This document shows, piece by piece, positions 42,032 to 50,758 of a stretch of DNA of 64,000 nt. The notes beneath the pieces were generated by a model. The model was not told where the DNA came from. It worked only from the letters and a program-made list of their open reading frames with translations, and did not search any database. How positions within the stretch are numbered: the stretch's first letter is position 1; each line of letters starts with the position of its first letter. This DNA is from JAFGIG01 sp964397545. GTDB taxonomy: Bacteria > SDB-A. The stretch spans positions 1 through 64,000 of the forward strand of contig CAYNIW010000009.1 in assembly GCA_964397545.1 (NCBI GenBank). Direction: 5' to 3'. A program made the translations under genes and the position numbers.

Positions 42032-42461
42032 AATATATCCCCGGTAATTTAGATTCTCTCGGCCCTGCTATGTTCAATATCTCAGGTTTGATTTTTAGGA
42101 GCCATTTGACAGAATCCCTGATTTCGGTCGATCCAATTTCGTGTATTCTGTATGGTTTCTTGATTTTTTCAGCGTATTTAACTGTCAGATCAGTCCCCTT
42201 TGAATTCTTCGTGTCTTTTTTCGTCAAAATTAAAGTCGCGTCGCTTTCTGCCACATTCAGAAATGTTCTTTCCCAGTAATGTGAAGACGGGGTCTCAATC
42301 ATCTTGTATTTCAAAGGAATTTTTCCGTCTTCTGCTTTTCTTCCTTTCGGGCACCATCCACCTGTAACAAGCCCGAGTTCGGAAGCGGCGTCCAGAGCCG
42401 CCCTGTCTATTCCTGTCTGTCCTCCTGAACAAACAGAGGGCTTTTTATGAATATTTTTCAT
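41976..42461 (-). CDS. Putative molybdenum-carrier/Rossmann-like nucleotide-binding protein
   Basis: The 161-residue protein has SGGQTGIDRAALDAA, GGWCPKGRKAEDG and NVAESDATLIL, typical of the MoCo_carrier/YpsA-like Rossmann family. It could bind a nucleotide or cofactor. No molybdenum-cofactor gene is near, so the family name may mislead about function. It is encoded upstream of the phosphoesterase with overlap. Confidence 0.8.
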   Translation of the reverse strand: MKNIHKKPSVCSGGQTGIDRAALDAASELGLVTGGWCPKGRKAEDGKIPLKYKMIETPSSHYWERTFLNVAESDATLILTKKDTKNSKGTDLTVKYAEKIKKPYRIHEIGSTEIRDSVKWLLKIKPEILNIAGPRESKLPGIYYEGKECVKAILENFIASR

Positions 42462-42506
42462 TTGAATATCTTATCACATTTGATGTGTTTTTTTGACCCA
42501 TGCTTT

Positions 42507-43148
42507 TCATTGAGAGATATTTTTTTTTATATTCATTTCATCATAGACGATCAGCAGTCCCAGCGGCAATCCGCGGGATTCTGCCTGTCTGATTACGCTT
42601 TGGGCGTATCTTTCACCCGCTCCCTTCCAATTCCCGCCCTGATTATACATACCGAGCACCTGAATGTAATTTCCTCCGTATCTGGTCTTTATGAAGGACA
42701 GATACCAACAGCCGTATTTTATATTTGTATCAATGTCTTTTATGTTGAATCTTCTTTCAGAAAAAGCTTCGGATATTAATTTTGCCGTGGAGGGGATTAT
42801 CTGCATAAGGCCTGCATCGCCTGAAGAACCCACGACATCATGCCTGAATCTGCTTTCTGAATATATCACGGCGGCTACGACATACGGGTTAAGATCGAAG
42901 TTTTCGGAATTAGCCGTTATCGATGAAGCTATAAGGCAGGCGGTATCAGCCCCGAGGTTCGTGCCTGAGTCCATTATAAATCTGAATATTTCGTCTCTCG
43001 CTTTATCCCAGTAATTATCACTCTGAGATGTTTCTTCAGTCGCGTAAAAAAATATCTTATCGTCCTTTTCCGATACAATAAAATATATCTGTGCAAAAGC
43101 GAATAATACAGTCAGAAAAAGAAAAGAAAGCCCGGCTGTTTTTCTCAT
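42507..43148 (-). CDS. Lytic transglycosylase (SLT family)
   Basis: The 213-residue protein has an N-terminal signal or anchor helix (LSFLFLTVLFAFAQIYFI) and a lysozyme-like SLT domain with catalytic Glu in VIYSESRF, GLMQIIPSTA and a C-terminal motif GMYNQGGN. It cleaves peptidoglycan in the periplasm. ATG 43148 overlaps the stop of the DUF89 gene (4 bp). Confidence 0.9.
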   Translation of the reverse strand: MRKTAGLSFLFLTVLFAFAQIYFIVSEKDDKIFFYATEETSQSDNYWDKARDEIFRFIMDSGTNLGADTACLIASSITANSENFDLNPYVVAAVIYSESRFRHDVVGSSGDAGLMQIIPSTAKLISEAFSERRFNIKDIDTNIKYGCWYLSFIKTRYGGNYIQVLGMYNQGGNWKGAGERYAQSVIRQAESRGLPLGLLIVYDEMNIKKNISQ

Positions 43149-44146
43149 ATATTCTGAACCCTGATGAAATCATCGAAAACATCAACTCCAAGCAGTCGTG
43201 CAACCATGGGATCTTTAATTTTGGCGATCCTCATGACCGGGCATGACAGAGCCGCGTTTAACGTAGTCTCAACAGCTCTACCCTGCCCCGTGAAGATAAC
43301 TATACCAGCTTCGGACACGGCGAGGTCCAACTCTTCGCTTATATTCCTGAGGTCTATGCCCGGAGTTCTGCATCCAGTAGGAATGAAATTTATTTTATCT
43401 GAAGAGGTGAACTCTTTCCATTCATAGTCAAAAAGGGACACTTTTGATGATATCTCAAGACATTCCTCATATATAACGTCATTGAGTGCCGGCTTTGAAT
43501 TAGCCCCGACAGTGACGGTAAAACCATCTCTGGCAAGAGCTTTGGAAATTAAAATTACACCCGCCGCGAAATCAAACCCCGCGTTATCGGCGAGCAGGAC
43601 ACACCTTTTAACCTCAACCGGCAAAATCGCTTCATAGAAATCCCCCATGCCCTTCCGGTCTTCAGATAAAGTAAATTTGAGTTCGCCTCTTTCCCAAAGA
43701 GCGATGGTTTCGGCGCTTCCTAAATCGAATCTGTTTCCGTCGAGAAGACACCCAAGGGCAAAAGAAAAAAAAGCCCGGCCTTTTTCAATATCCTGACCAC
43801 AGTTATTCCGCTTGAGCCAGGACAACGCATTTTCACTCTCAAACCTCTTAATTTCAAGAAAAGGATCGTGAACTCCCGAATTGTCAAGCGCATCCTGCCG
43901 CAATACTGTAATTTCATGGACCGTTTCGAAAGCGAATTCGCATATACCTTCTATTATTTCTGCCATTCTTCTCTTGAAATCCCGGGCTCGGGTTTCTTTT
44001 CCGTTTTTTGTTATCATAGAACTGATAAAATCCGTGTTTTTAATAAAAACACTCTTCCAATGAAGAGCCGCTTTTTCATCTTTTCTCAGATCCCAAAGCC
44101 CCGGACGGTAGTTTTGGGGATTCTTAAGAGAAGAAAGCGTTTTCAT
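43145..44146 (-). CDS. DUF89 family damage-control phosphatase-like protein
   Basis: The 333-residue protein carries DUF89 signatures: LLADNAGFDFAAGVILISKA, VTVGANSKPALNDVIYEE and, near the end, IVIFTGQGRAVETTL. The family hydrolyses phosphate from damaged sugar-phosphates with a divalent metal. The usual DNxGE-type Glu is Phe here (DNAGF), with Asp right after it. It overlaps hflX and the transglycosylase gene by 4 bp each. Confidence 0.78.
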   Translation of the reverse strand: MKTLSSLKNPQNYRPGLWDLRKDEKAALHWKSVFIKNTDFISSMITKNGKETRARDFKRRMAEIIEGICEFAFETVHEITVLRQDALDNSGVHDPFLEIKRFESENALSWLKRNNCGQDIEKGRAFFSFALGCLLDGNRFDLGSAETIALWERGELKFTLSEDRKGMGDFYEAILPVEVKRCVLLADNAGFDFAAGVILISKALARDGFTVTVGANSKPALNDVIYEECLEISSKVSLFDYEWKEFTSSDKINFIPTGCRTPGIDLRNISEELDLAVSEAGIVIFTGQGRAVETTLNAALSCPVMRIAKIKDPMVARLLGVDVFDDFIRVQNI

Positions 44147-45210
44147 TTCACCGGGTCTGTTCTTTTAAGTATTTCCCTCTTGAGTTCCTCAACACCCTTT
44201 CCCGTTCTGCCTGAGATCAGCATATACCCTTCTCCGGGAGAAAAAGCGTCGCATGGCGAAGCGTCTGTCTTGTTAAGAAGAATCAAAGTTTCTTTTTCCG
44301 AACATCCGATTTTTTTGAGTATATTCTTCACGGTTTGGATCTTCATGGAGTAATTTTCTTCGGAAAAATCAGCGACGAGAAGTCTCAATTCAGCATCGGC
44401 AACTTCTTCGAGCGTGGATTTGAAAGACTCTACGAGTTCGAAAGGCAATTCTTCTACAAATCCGACCGTGTCGGAAATTAAGACTTTTTTCTTCCAGTCC
44501 CGGTGTTTCATCTTTCTCGTCGTCGTGTCAATAGTCGAAAACATCATATCCGAAGTTCCCTCTCCTGATCCCGTCAAGGCGTTGAGAAGAGTTGTCTTGC
44601 CCGAATTTGTATATCCGACGAGAGAGACTTTAAAAGTTTCTTTTCTCCTCTCTTTCTGCATTTTAAGCGACGTCTTGTTTTTCTTTATTATTTCTCCGAG
44701 GTATGAAATCCTTTTTTTAATAGCTCTTTTTTCTGTCTCGAGTTTTGTCTCCCCGGGACCTTTTGTTCCTATTCCTCCGGCGGGTCTCGACATGTAGTCG
44801 AATCCCCCCACTATCCTGCTGAGTCTGTGTTTGAGCTGGGCGGTCTCTACTTCAGCTTTAGCGATTTTGCTTCCCGCGTGATTTTTGAATATTTCGAGGA
44901 TAATGTCTTTTCTCGTGGAAATTTCGAGTCCTGTCTCTTTTTCGATGTTCCTTATCTGGGATCCGGTCAATTCGTTAATAAAAACGACCGAATTAACGCC
45001 GAGTTTTTCAGCACAGTCACTCAGTTCTTCTATTTTTCCTTTTCCGGCATAAAATTTGCTGTCCGGTTTTTCCCTTTCCTGATGGAATTTTTCGCAGGCT
45101 TCATAACCGAGAGTTCTCAGGAGATGGTCCATCTCGCAAAGAAGCGTCAGATTTTTTTCACGCTCTTTTATGTTTTTGCCGCTTACAGCTATAGTGATGA
45201 ATTTTTTCAT
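44143..45210 (-). CDS. hflX: Ribosome-associated GTPase HflX
   Basis: The 355-residue protein has the HflX N-terminal domain (YAGKGKIEEL, VVFINELTGSQIRN), the glycine-rich linker GGIGTKGPGETKLE and the GTPase motifs GYTNSGKTTLLN (G1), DTVGF (G3) and NKTD (G4). HflX splits or rescues stalled ribosomes. The coiled linker and short C-terminus fit bacterial HflX. Confidence 0.95.
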   Translation of the reverse strand: MKKFITIAVSGKNIKEREKNLTLLCEMDHLLRTLGYEACEKFHQEREKPDSKFYAGKGKIEELSDCAEKLGVNSVVFINELTGSQIRNIEKETGLEISTRKDIILEIFKNHAGSKIAKAEVETAQLKHRLSRIVGGFDYMSRPAGGIGTKGPGETKLETEKRAIKKRISYLGEIIKKNKTSLKMQKERRKETFKVSLVGYTNSGKTTLLNALTGSGEGTSDMMFSTIDTTTRKMKHRDWKKKVLISDTVGFVEELPFELVESFKSTLEEVADAELRLLVADFSEENYSMKIQTVKNILKKIGCSEKETLILLNKTDASPCDAFSPGEGYMLISGRTGKGVEELKREILKRTDPVK

Positions 45211-45458
45211 TTTTTACCTGCCGATTTAATGAAAAGAGGCCAACGAAGATTTAACATTAAAAATCCTTGAAGAATATCCGGCGACAAACTGCAACCCATG
45301 AATTTATACCGTATAAGCTGATTCTGTCAACTTCAAATATCAATTCTTGAAAATTTTCCAAATAAACTGCCGATAAATTAATGAATATTTAATAGTAAAA
45401 TGTAATAAGATATAATAGTATGTTAGATGAATTTGGAAACTAGAAAAGGAGGAACGCA
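45211..45458 (+). promoter_or_regulatory. Upstream region of the secreted BNR protein, with -10 box
   Basis: No gene is seen in this 248-bp A/T-rich gap. TATAAT at 45411-45416 is a good -10; the -35 is weak. AAAAGGAGG ends 6 nt before ATG 45459. Confidence 0.5.
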
Positions 45459-47267
45459 ATGAAGAAAGTGATGATGGTGATAACTCTTCTCGCCGCGGGA
45501 ACACTTATGTTCTCAGCCGACGAAAGGATGATAAACGGGGAAATAGATTTTCTGCCTATGCCGGTAGAAAGAGCACAGGTGACGGTTCCCAACGGTTTCG
45601 ACGCCGATCAGGCGGCCATTGAGATGATAAGAGCAAGAGAAAACGGCGATCTGGAGAGGGCAAATTTTCTCTCTGCACAAATAAACCAATACTGGAAAGA
45701 AAACAGAGAAATAGAGAACGACCCGACACTCGTTGATCCCTATGGCGGCGAAACCAGGCAAAAACCTGTTGATACGGACAACCAAAACGGCGAACCTTCT
45801 TCCTACGCGCCTTTCTGGGGTGACGATGTCAGGATAGATCCGAGAGACGGATTTCGCGGCGGAAATATAGTCTCCTTGAGCAACGGCCACCTCTACGCGA
45901 TTTCTGTTCGGTATGTCAGCCCCGACTACACAAGACTGACGAGCAGATCGACAGACGGTGGAATGACCTGGAGCGTCTGTAACGAATATGTAACGACCTC
46001 TAGCATTTCGTACCCAAGACTGAGCGTAGCCGACGACACTCTCATTATGTCCTATGTCATGAGAAGCTCTTCCAACCAATACATAGCGTGGATAAGGGTT
46101 GACGTGCCGGGAGCTACTCTTACGAACTTCTCGTCCGGCTCCCCCTGCGGTAGTTATCAGGACAACCCGATAAGTTACTTTTACGTCACGAACGACGGAC
46201 CTAATTGGAACGCCAAATACATTTATGCGGCGTGGGTAGAAGAGAACACTACGGGAACCGACACGACTCGCTTGAGATTCGCAAGGTCGAACAACATGGA
46301 TGCAGCCACATGGAATATACAGGATACATTAAGTTTTTCCGCGGGAGATGGAATATTCTTCAAAGAAACTAACATTGAAAACGGAGACGGCATGAACTTG
46401 GTTTACTGCGCCACGCTTCATCCCTTAAACTGGCCGACTTCCTTCGACGAATACATCAGGGGCTATACCTCTTCCGACGGCGGATCCAGCTGGTCATCGG
46501 TAATTTATATCACTCCCAACAACAACCACCTCGACGAAGACCAGCCCAGTATTGCCGGATCGCACGACAACAACAACTGGGTATGCCTTGTAAGACAGCA
46601 GGACACACTTTCATCCTACGGCCATATCTACAACGCCTATTCAACAGACAACGGCGCCAGCTGGACTCTTACCGCCTGGGTGAACATTTACGACGAACTT
46701 TTACTCCCCACTGTTTACGTAGACTACAACAGCACTGCTTTCATGGCAGCATACCGCATGGACGACACATCAGAAGAATACGTTAGATACAAACAAGGCT
46801 CTATCACAAACCCCAGCAGCTGGAATAACTCGGTAATAATAAACGACGACAGAACAAACCTCAGCGCTTCTTACGGGCCGAGCGTCTGCTACGACTACAC
46901 GGCCGATGGAGTTTGCGTCGCTTGGACGGATTATCACAGCGCCATCTACAGCGTCTGGTTCGACAAGCTCTCGTGGACTTCAGGTATCGAAGAGGAGCCC
47001 GTGACCGGCGACCTCGGACCTGAGACTTTTGCCGTATCTGTGGCTGGTGGAAATTTCAGGATAACCTACTCGGTCGCTTCCGCCGGCAACGTCTCGATAG
47101 ACGTCTTTGACGTCACCGGAAGAAACGTAGCAAACGTATTCGAAGGAACAAGAGAACCCGGAACTTACACGCTGGAATTCACACCGGATTTCGCTCAAGG
47201 CTCTTATTTCTTCACGATAAGCACTCCCCAGGGAGCAAGGACAACCAGAGCTTTTCTGGCTAAATAG
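45459..47267 (+). CDS. Secreted sialidase-like (BNR-repeat) protein with C-terminal sorting domain
   Basis: The 602-residue protein has a signal peptide (KKVMMVITLLAAGTLMFSA), a helical pro-region, and a six-bladed-propeller-like middle (about 115-505) with Asp-box motifs STDGGMTW, SSDGGSSW and STDNGASW. After a GIEEEP linker, the last ~90 residues form a type-IX-like sorting domain (VSIDVFDVTGRNVANVF, GTYTLEF, GSYFFTIS). It should be carried across the outer membrane, perhaps through the PorV-type protein at 38272. Catalytic sialidase residues are not evident, so it may bind rather than cut glycans. Confidence 0.82.
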   Translation: MKKVMMVITLLAAGTLMFSADERMINGEIDFLPMPVERAQVTVPNGFDADQAAIEMIRARENGDLERANFLSAQINQYWKENREIENDPTLVDPYGGETRQKPVDTDNQNGEPSSYAPFWGDDVRIDPRDGFRGGNIVSLSNGHLYAISVRYVSPDYTRLTSRSTDGGMTWSVCNEYVTTSSISYPRLSVADDTLIMSYVMRSSSNQYIAWIRVDVPGATLTNFSSGSPCGSYQDNPISYFYVTNDGPNWNAKYIYAAWVEENTTGTDTTRLRFARSNNMDAATWNIQDTLSFSAGDGIFFKETNIENGDGMNLVYCATLHPLNWPTSFDEYIRGYTSSDGGSSWSSVIYITPNNNHLDEDQPSIAGSHDNNNWVCLVRQQDTLSSYGHIYNAYSTDNGASWTLTAWVNIYDELLLPTVYVDYNSTAFMAAYRMDDTSEEYVRYKQGSITNPSSWNNSVIINDDRTNLSASYGPSVCYDYTADGVCVAWTDYHSAIYSVWFDKLSWTSGIEEEPVTGDLGPETFAVSVAGGNFRITYSVASAGNVSIDVFDVTGRNVANVFEGTREPGTYTLEFTPDFAQGSYFFTISTPQGARTTRAFLAK

Positions 47268-47288
47268 TTTCCTGCAGGCATTTGAATA

Positions 47289-47319
47289 AAAGGAGAGGTT
47301 GAAAAACCTCTCCTTTTTT
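47289..47319 (+). terminator. Intrinsic terminator after the BNR protein gene
   Basis: Stem of about 12 bp (47289-47300 with 47305-47316), GAAA loop and a T-run to 47320; 22 bp after the stop codon. Confidence 0.92.
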
Positions 47320-47322
47320 TTA

Positions 47323-47351
47323 TTGACTTACCCTTTTCAAATCCATAGAAT
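47323..47351 (+). promoter_or_regulatory. Promoter of the rsgA transcript
   Basis: TTGACT (47323-47328), 17-nt spacer, TAGAAT (47346-47351), directly behind the terminator of the previous gene. It would give a leader of about 135 nt before rsgA. Confidence 0.7.
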
Positions 47352-47393
47352 TCAATTTTATTAACCGGTCCATGCCAAAGGAGGTGTCAAAGT

Positions 47394-47484
47394 ATGAAAA
47401 TATCTGAAATACTCGGCGCCGAAAGGCGTTCTTTCTGAACTGAAGTCAAGTTCGGGCTGTTTTCAAAAAATTATTATCTTTTAA
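47394..47484 (+). pseudogene. Short leader ORF, possible frameshifted PTS-IIA N-terminal remnant
   Basis: A very strong ribosome site (AAAGGAGG) precedes ATG 47394, which opens a 14-codon frame (MKISEILGAERRSF, stop 47436-47438). Skipping one base near 47427 would continue the frame as ERVLSELKSSSG to a TAA at 47482-47484, a start typical of fructose/mannitol PTS IIA domains. The rest of such a domain is missing. It is either a decayed gene head left at the rsgA promoter or a functional leader peptide; the ribosome site argues that it is translated. The rsgA ribosome site (AAGGAG) overlaps the end. Confidence 0.4.
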
Positions 47485-47494
47485 GGAGAATGCG

Positions 47495-48562
47495 ATGCAT
47501 TTTTGGAATCATGTTTTATCTACAAAATATTATGAACTTAATGATTATTGCTCTAATAAAGACACGGACATAGGCATAGTAACTTCCCAGGAAAAAGACA
47601 GATACAGAGTTTTTGCCGAAAAATCCGAGATATTCGCCGAGTTATCCGGAAAAATGGAATATTTTGCCGCGTCCCCCGAGGAATATCCCGCTGTCGGTGA
47701 CATAGTCTCGATAAAACTCACTGACAACGGCAATAAAGGAGTTATTCAGGAAATACTCCCGAGGAAAAATTTTTTGGCAAGAAAAGAAGCGGGAACAAAA
47801 ACCGTATCCTGTCAGCTTATTGCCGCAAACATTGATAAAGTTTTCATTGTTCAGGGACTGGATAACAATTTCAACCCCCGAAGAATTGAGAGGTATCTTT
47901 CCGCCATAGAGGGAAGTAAAGTGAACGTGACAGTGCTTCTGAGCAAGAAAGACCTTGTCGCCGAGCAGGAACTTGAAGATAAAATAAGCCAGGTTTGGGC
48001 TCCCGGTATCCCTGTTTTAACATACAGCGCTTTGTCCGCAGAAGGGATAGAAGAGGTGAAAAAGGAAATCTCTCCCGGAGAGGTCTTCTGTTTTATCGGT
48101 TCTTCAGGCGCAGGCAAATCAACCCTTATAAACAAGCTTCTTGAAAAAGAAGTTCTAAAAGTCAGGGAAGTGAAAGATTTCGACTCAAAGGGAAGGCATA
48201 CTACGTCGAGAAGACAGATGATCTTTCTCTCAGACAAAAGCGCGTTGATAGATACGCCTGGGATGAGAGAATTCGGTCTTTACGACCCGGAAACCGATAT
48301 AGACGCTGTATTCATGGAAATATCCCAATTATCCCGGCTTTGCAGATTTGCAGACTGCACCCACAGGTCTGAACCGGGCTGTGAAGTCCTGAAAGCCTTG
48401 GAAAACGGACTGATTGATAAAAAAAGATATAAAAGTTTCATAAAGCTTTCAAAAGAAAAAGAACATATTCTGAAGACAAAGTCCGCGGCGAGAAAAGACA
48501 AGAACGAATGGGAAAAGAAAATAGCAAAACTATCCCGACGGATTGACAAGACGAGGTTGTAA
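47495..48562 (+). CDS. rsgA: Ribosome small-subunit-dependent GTPase RsgA
   Basis: The 355-residue protein has the RsgA OB-fold (about 20-95, PAVGDIVSI), a circularly permuted GTPase domain (SKKDL, then Walker A GSSGAGKST, then TPGMREFGL) and the zinc finger CRFADCTHRSEPGC. It helps late 30S subunit maturation. AAGGAG lies 6 nt before ATG 47495. The C-terminal helix is Lys-rich as in the family. Confidence 0.95.
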   Translation: MHFWNHVLSTKYYELNDYCSNKDTDIGIVTSQEKDRYRVFAEKSEIFAELSGKMEYFAASPEEYPAVGDIVSIKLTDNGNKGVIQEILPRKNFLARKEAGTKTVSCQLIAANIDKVFIVQGLDNNFNPRRIERYLSAIEGSKVNVTVLLSKKDLVAEQELEDKISQVWAPGIPVLTYSALSAEGIEEVKKEISPGEVFCFIGSSGAGKSTLINKLLEKEVLKVREVKDFDSKGRHTTSRRQMIFLSDKSALIDTPGMREFGLYDPETDIDAVFMEISQLSRLCRFADCTHRSEPGCEVLKALENGLIDKKRYKSFIKLSKEKEHILKTKSAARKDKNEWEKKIAKLSRRIDKTRL

Positions 48563-48640
48563 AAGCAAATATTTTTTACATTTCGGCGTTTTTGTTATAA
48601 AATTAGTTTTATCCATCATCTGTCCTACAAAGGAGGTCTG

Positions 48641-49900
48641 ATGCCGCTCCAGTATGATCTGCTTTTTTCCGAGAACGCCATGTCTTTCAAAAAGTCCGCC
48701 ATCAGAGAACTTCTCAAGCTGACAGCCAAGCCTGAGATTATTTCTTTCGCGGGAGGGCTTCCTCATCACGACACTTTCCCCATTCCTCATCTGAAAGAAA
48801 TAATTGCCGATCTTCTTCACAGAGAGGGGAAAAAAGTTCTTCAGTATTCCACAACTGAAGGAGACCAGTCACTGAAAGAAGAGCTATGCAAATGGCTCGC
48901 GAAAGACGCAGTGAACGTAAAGCCCGATCAGATGCTCATAGTCAGCGCGTCACAGCAGGCCCTCGATCTTGTTGCGAGAATTTTTCTAAATCCCGAAGAC
49001 ACATGCATAGTGGGTCTGCCGACATATCTTGGATTTCTCCAATCTGCGGGCGCAGTCCGGGGAAAAATGGTCGGAATCCCTCTTGACGACGACGGGATTA
49101 AGACCGATCAAGTCAAGGATCAGATAGTCCGCCTCATAAAAGAAGGCAAAAAACCTAAATTCATTTATGTGATCCCGGATTTCCAAAATCCGGCCGGTGT
49201 GACGCTTTCTCTCGAAAGAAGAAAACATTTGCTCAAAATTGCCGAAGAATTCGACATCATCATTATAGAGGACTCTCCATACAGGAGACTGAGATACACG
49301 GGAAAACCCATCCCCACTATCTTTCAACTCGACGAAGGCAGGGGTTACGTGGCAACTCTCTATACTTTTTCAAAAATATTTTTACCGGGTTTCAGGCTCG
49401 GATGGGTTATCGGGCCCAAACATGTTATAGAAAAAATGATTCTGGCAAAACAGGGTATGGATCTTTGCACATCTTTATTCACTCAGGCAATAGCGAGAGA
49501 ATATATCAAGGCGGATCTCCTCGACGAGAGGATTGAGAAAAACATTGAACTATACAGCAAAAAAAGAAAGAAAATGCTGGAAGCTCTCGAAAAATACATG
49601 CCGAAAATCGAAGGTCTTAAATGGACAAAACCGGACGGAGGGCTGTTTTTGTGGGTCTCACTGCCTCCTTCGATGAATACGGACAGGATGTTCTACGAAG
49701 CCATCAAGGAAAATGTAGCCTATGTAATCGGCAGTGCTTTCCACTGCGACGGGGAAGGACAAAACACGATGAGGCTGAATTTTTCCTATCCTTCGGAAGA
49801 TGAAATTGACACGGGAATACAAAGGCTCGCCAAAGTCATTGAAAAAGAAAAGGATAAGACAGACCAAGGACTTAACAACGTAGTCCCTCAATCTCCGTAG
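48641..49900 (+). CDS. PLP-dependent aminotransferase (class I/II, 2-aminoadipate-type)
   Basis: The 419-residue enzyme has the fold-I landmarks ISFAGGLPHHDTF, SASQQALDLVARIF, YVIPDFQNPAGV and EDSPYRRLRY, with the PLP lysine in TFSKIFLPGFRLGW. The start resembles LysN/MocR-type transaminases acting on 2-oxoadipate or branched/aromatic amino acids. There is no DNA-binding domain. AAAGGAGG precedes ATG 48641. The exact substrate is not set. Confidence 0.9.
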   Translation: MPLQYDLLFSENAMSFKKSAIRELLKLTAKPEIISFAGGLPHHDTFPIPHLKEIIADLLHREGKKVLQYSTTEGDQSLKEELCKWLAKDAVNVKPDQMLIVSASQQALDLVARIFLNPEDTCIVGLPTYLGFLQSAGAVRGKMVGIPLDDDGIKTDQVKDQIVRLIKEGKKPKFIYVIPDFQNPAGVTLSLERRKHLLKIAEEFDIIIIEDSPYRRLRYTGKPIPTIFQLDEGRGYVATLYTFSKIFLPGFRLGWVIGPKHVIEKMILAKQGMDLCTSLFTQAIAREYIKADLLDERIEKNIELYSKKRKKMLEALEKYMPKIEGLKWTKPDGGLFLWVSLPPSMNTDRMFYEAIKENVAYVIGSAFHCDGEGQNTMRLNFSYPSEDEIDTGIQRLAKVIEKEKDKTDQGLNNVVPQSP

Positions 49901-49903
49901 GTT

Positions 49904-50311
49904 TTATTCCAGGGGTATAAGCATTCGGGAGCTCGGTATGAGCTCCCTTTTTTCGAGCTCTTCTCCCCCGACAATTATGCTGACCAGAAGTTTTTTTTCA
50001 GAATCATCCGCTCTGCCATGGTATCTGACTTCGAGTGTTCCCGGAACGAGGTTTTTCAAATCCACGGTGATACTCGGGGGAGGAGCACATGTCCGCAAAA
50101 TAGCCGCGTCAAAATGGTTTGATTTTATGCTCAAGGAAACAAGGTCTGCTGAATCCGCGTTTTCAAAACGGCATGTGAGCCGACCCGGGTCGCGATGAGC
50201 TTTTCTGTAGAAAAAAGCGATAGAAAACAATATCAGGCAGGGAACGAGAACAGCGGCGCTAAAAAATAACTCTTTTTTTCTACCCAAAGCCATTCTATAT
50301 TTAACATCCAA
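49904..50311 (-). CDS. Uncharacterised membrane-anchored protein
   Basis: The 135-residue protein has one N-terminal membrane helix (about 15-34, FFSAAVLVPCLILFSIAFFY) and a small beta-rich outer domain. No family is recognised. ATG 50293 is an alternative start. It is convergent with the aminotransferase gene and divergent from the archease gene by 21 bp. Confidence 0.6.
   Translation of the reverse strand: MDVKYRMALGRKKELFFSAAVLVPCLILFSIAFFYRKAHRDPGRLTCRFENADSADLVSLSIKSNHFDAAILRTCAPPPSITVDLKNLVPGTLEVRYHGRADDSEKKLLVSIIVGGEELEKRELIPSSRMLIPLE
49927..49953 (+). terminator. Terminator of the aminotransferase gene, inside the convergent CDS
   Basis: Stem 49927-49934 with 49940-49947, 5-nt loop, then six T. 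It starts 27 bp after the aminotransferase stop and lies within the last codons of the convergent gene, which therefore encode around it. Confidence 0.7.
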
Positions 50312-50332
50312 TGATAAAAAAAATCAACCCAG

Positions 50333-50758
50333 ATGAATTATAGTTTTTTCGACCACACCGCCGATATCGGCATTGAAGCTCGGGGCAAATCCCTTTCCTC
50401 AATGTTCAGGAACGCCGCACAAGCAGTCTTGACACTTATGAAAGACAGGAATGAAGCAAAAACCTCTGCCGGGCTTTATCTCGAAATGCAATCAGACAGT
50501 GCAGAGGACCTTCTTATTGATTTAGTTTCCGAGATAATCTACCATTCCGAAGCAAAATCCGTCTTACCATCAAAAATTCAAATGTTAAAAGTGAGAAAAC
50601 TCCGATCCGGAGAATACTTTTTGAAAGTTTTTTTGGAAACAACAAAAGCCGTCAAGAATTCACGGCCCGGAAAAATGATAAAAGGCGCGACTTTCAGCGG
50701 TTTGTCAGTCGAAGAAAAAAACGGCACTTTCTGCGCGAGGTTCATTCTCGATGTCTGA
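50333..50758 (+). CDS. Archease (RtcB ligase activator)
   Basis: The 141-residue protein has FFDHTADIGIEARG at the start and the conserved acidic residues in DLLIDLVSEIIYHSE. Archease promotes guanylylation and turnover of RtcB. The C-terminus is conserved (FILDV). It overlaps rtcB by 8 bp, confirming a shared role. Confidence 0.93.
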   Translation: MNYSFFDHTADIGIEARGKSLSSMFRNAAQAVLTLMKDRNEAKTSAGLYLEMQSDSAEDLLIDLVSEIIYHSEAKSVLPSKIQMLKVRKLRSGEYFLKVFLETTKAVKNSRPGKMIKGATFSGLSVEEKNGTFCARFILDV

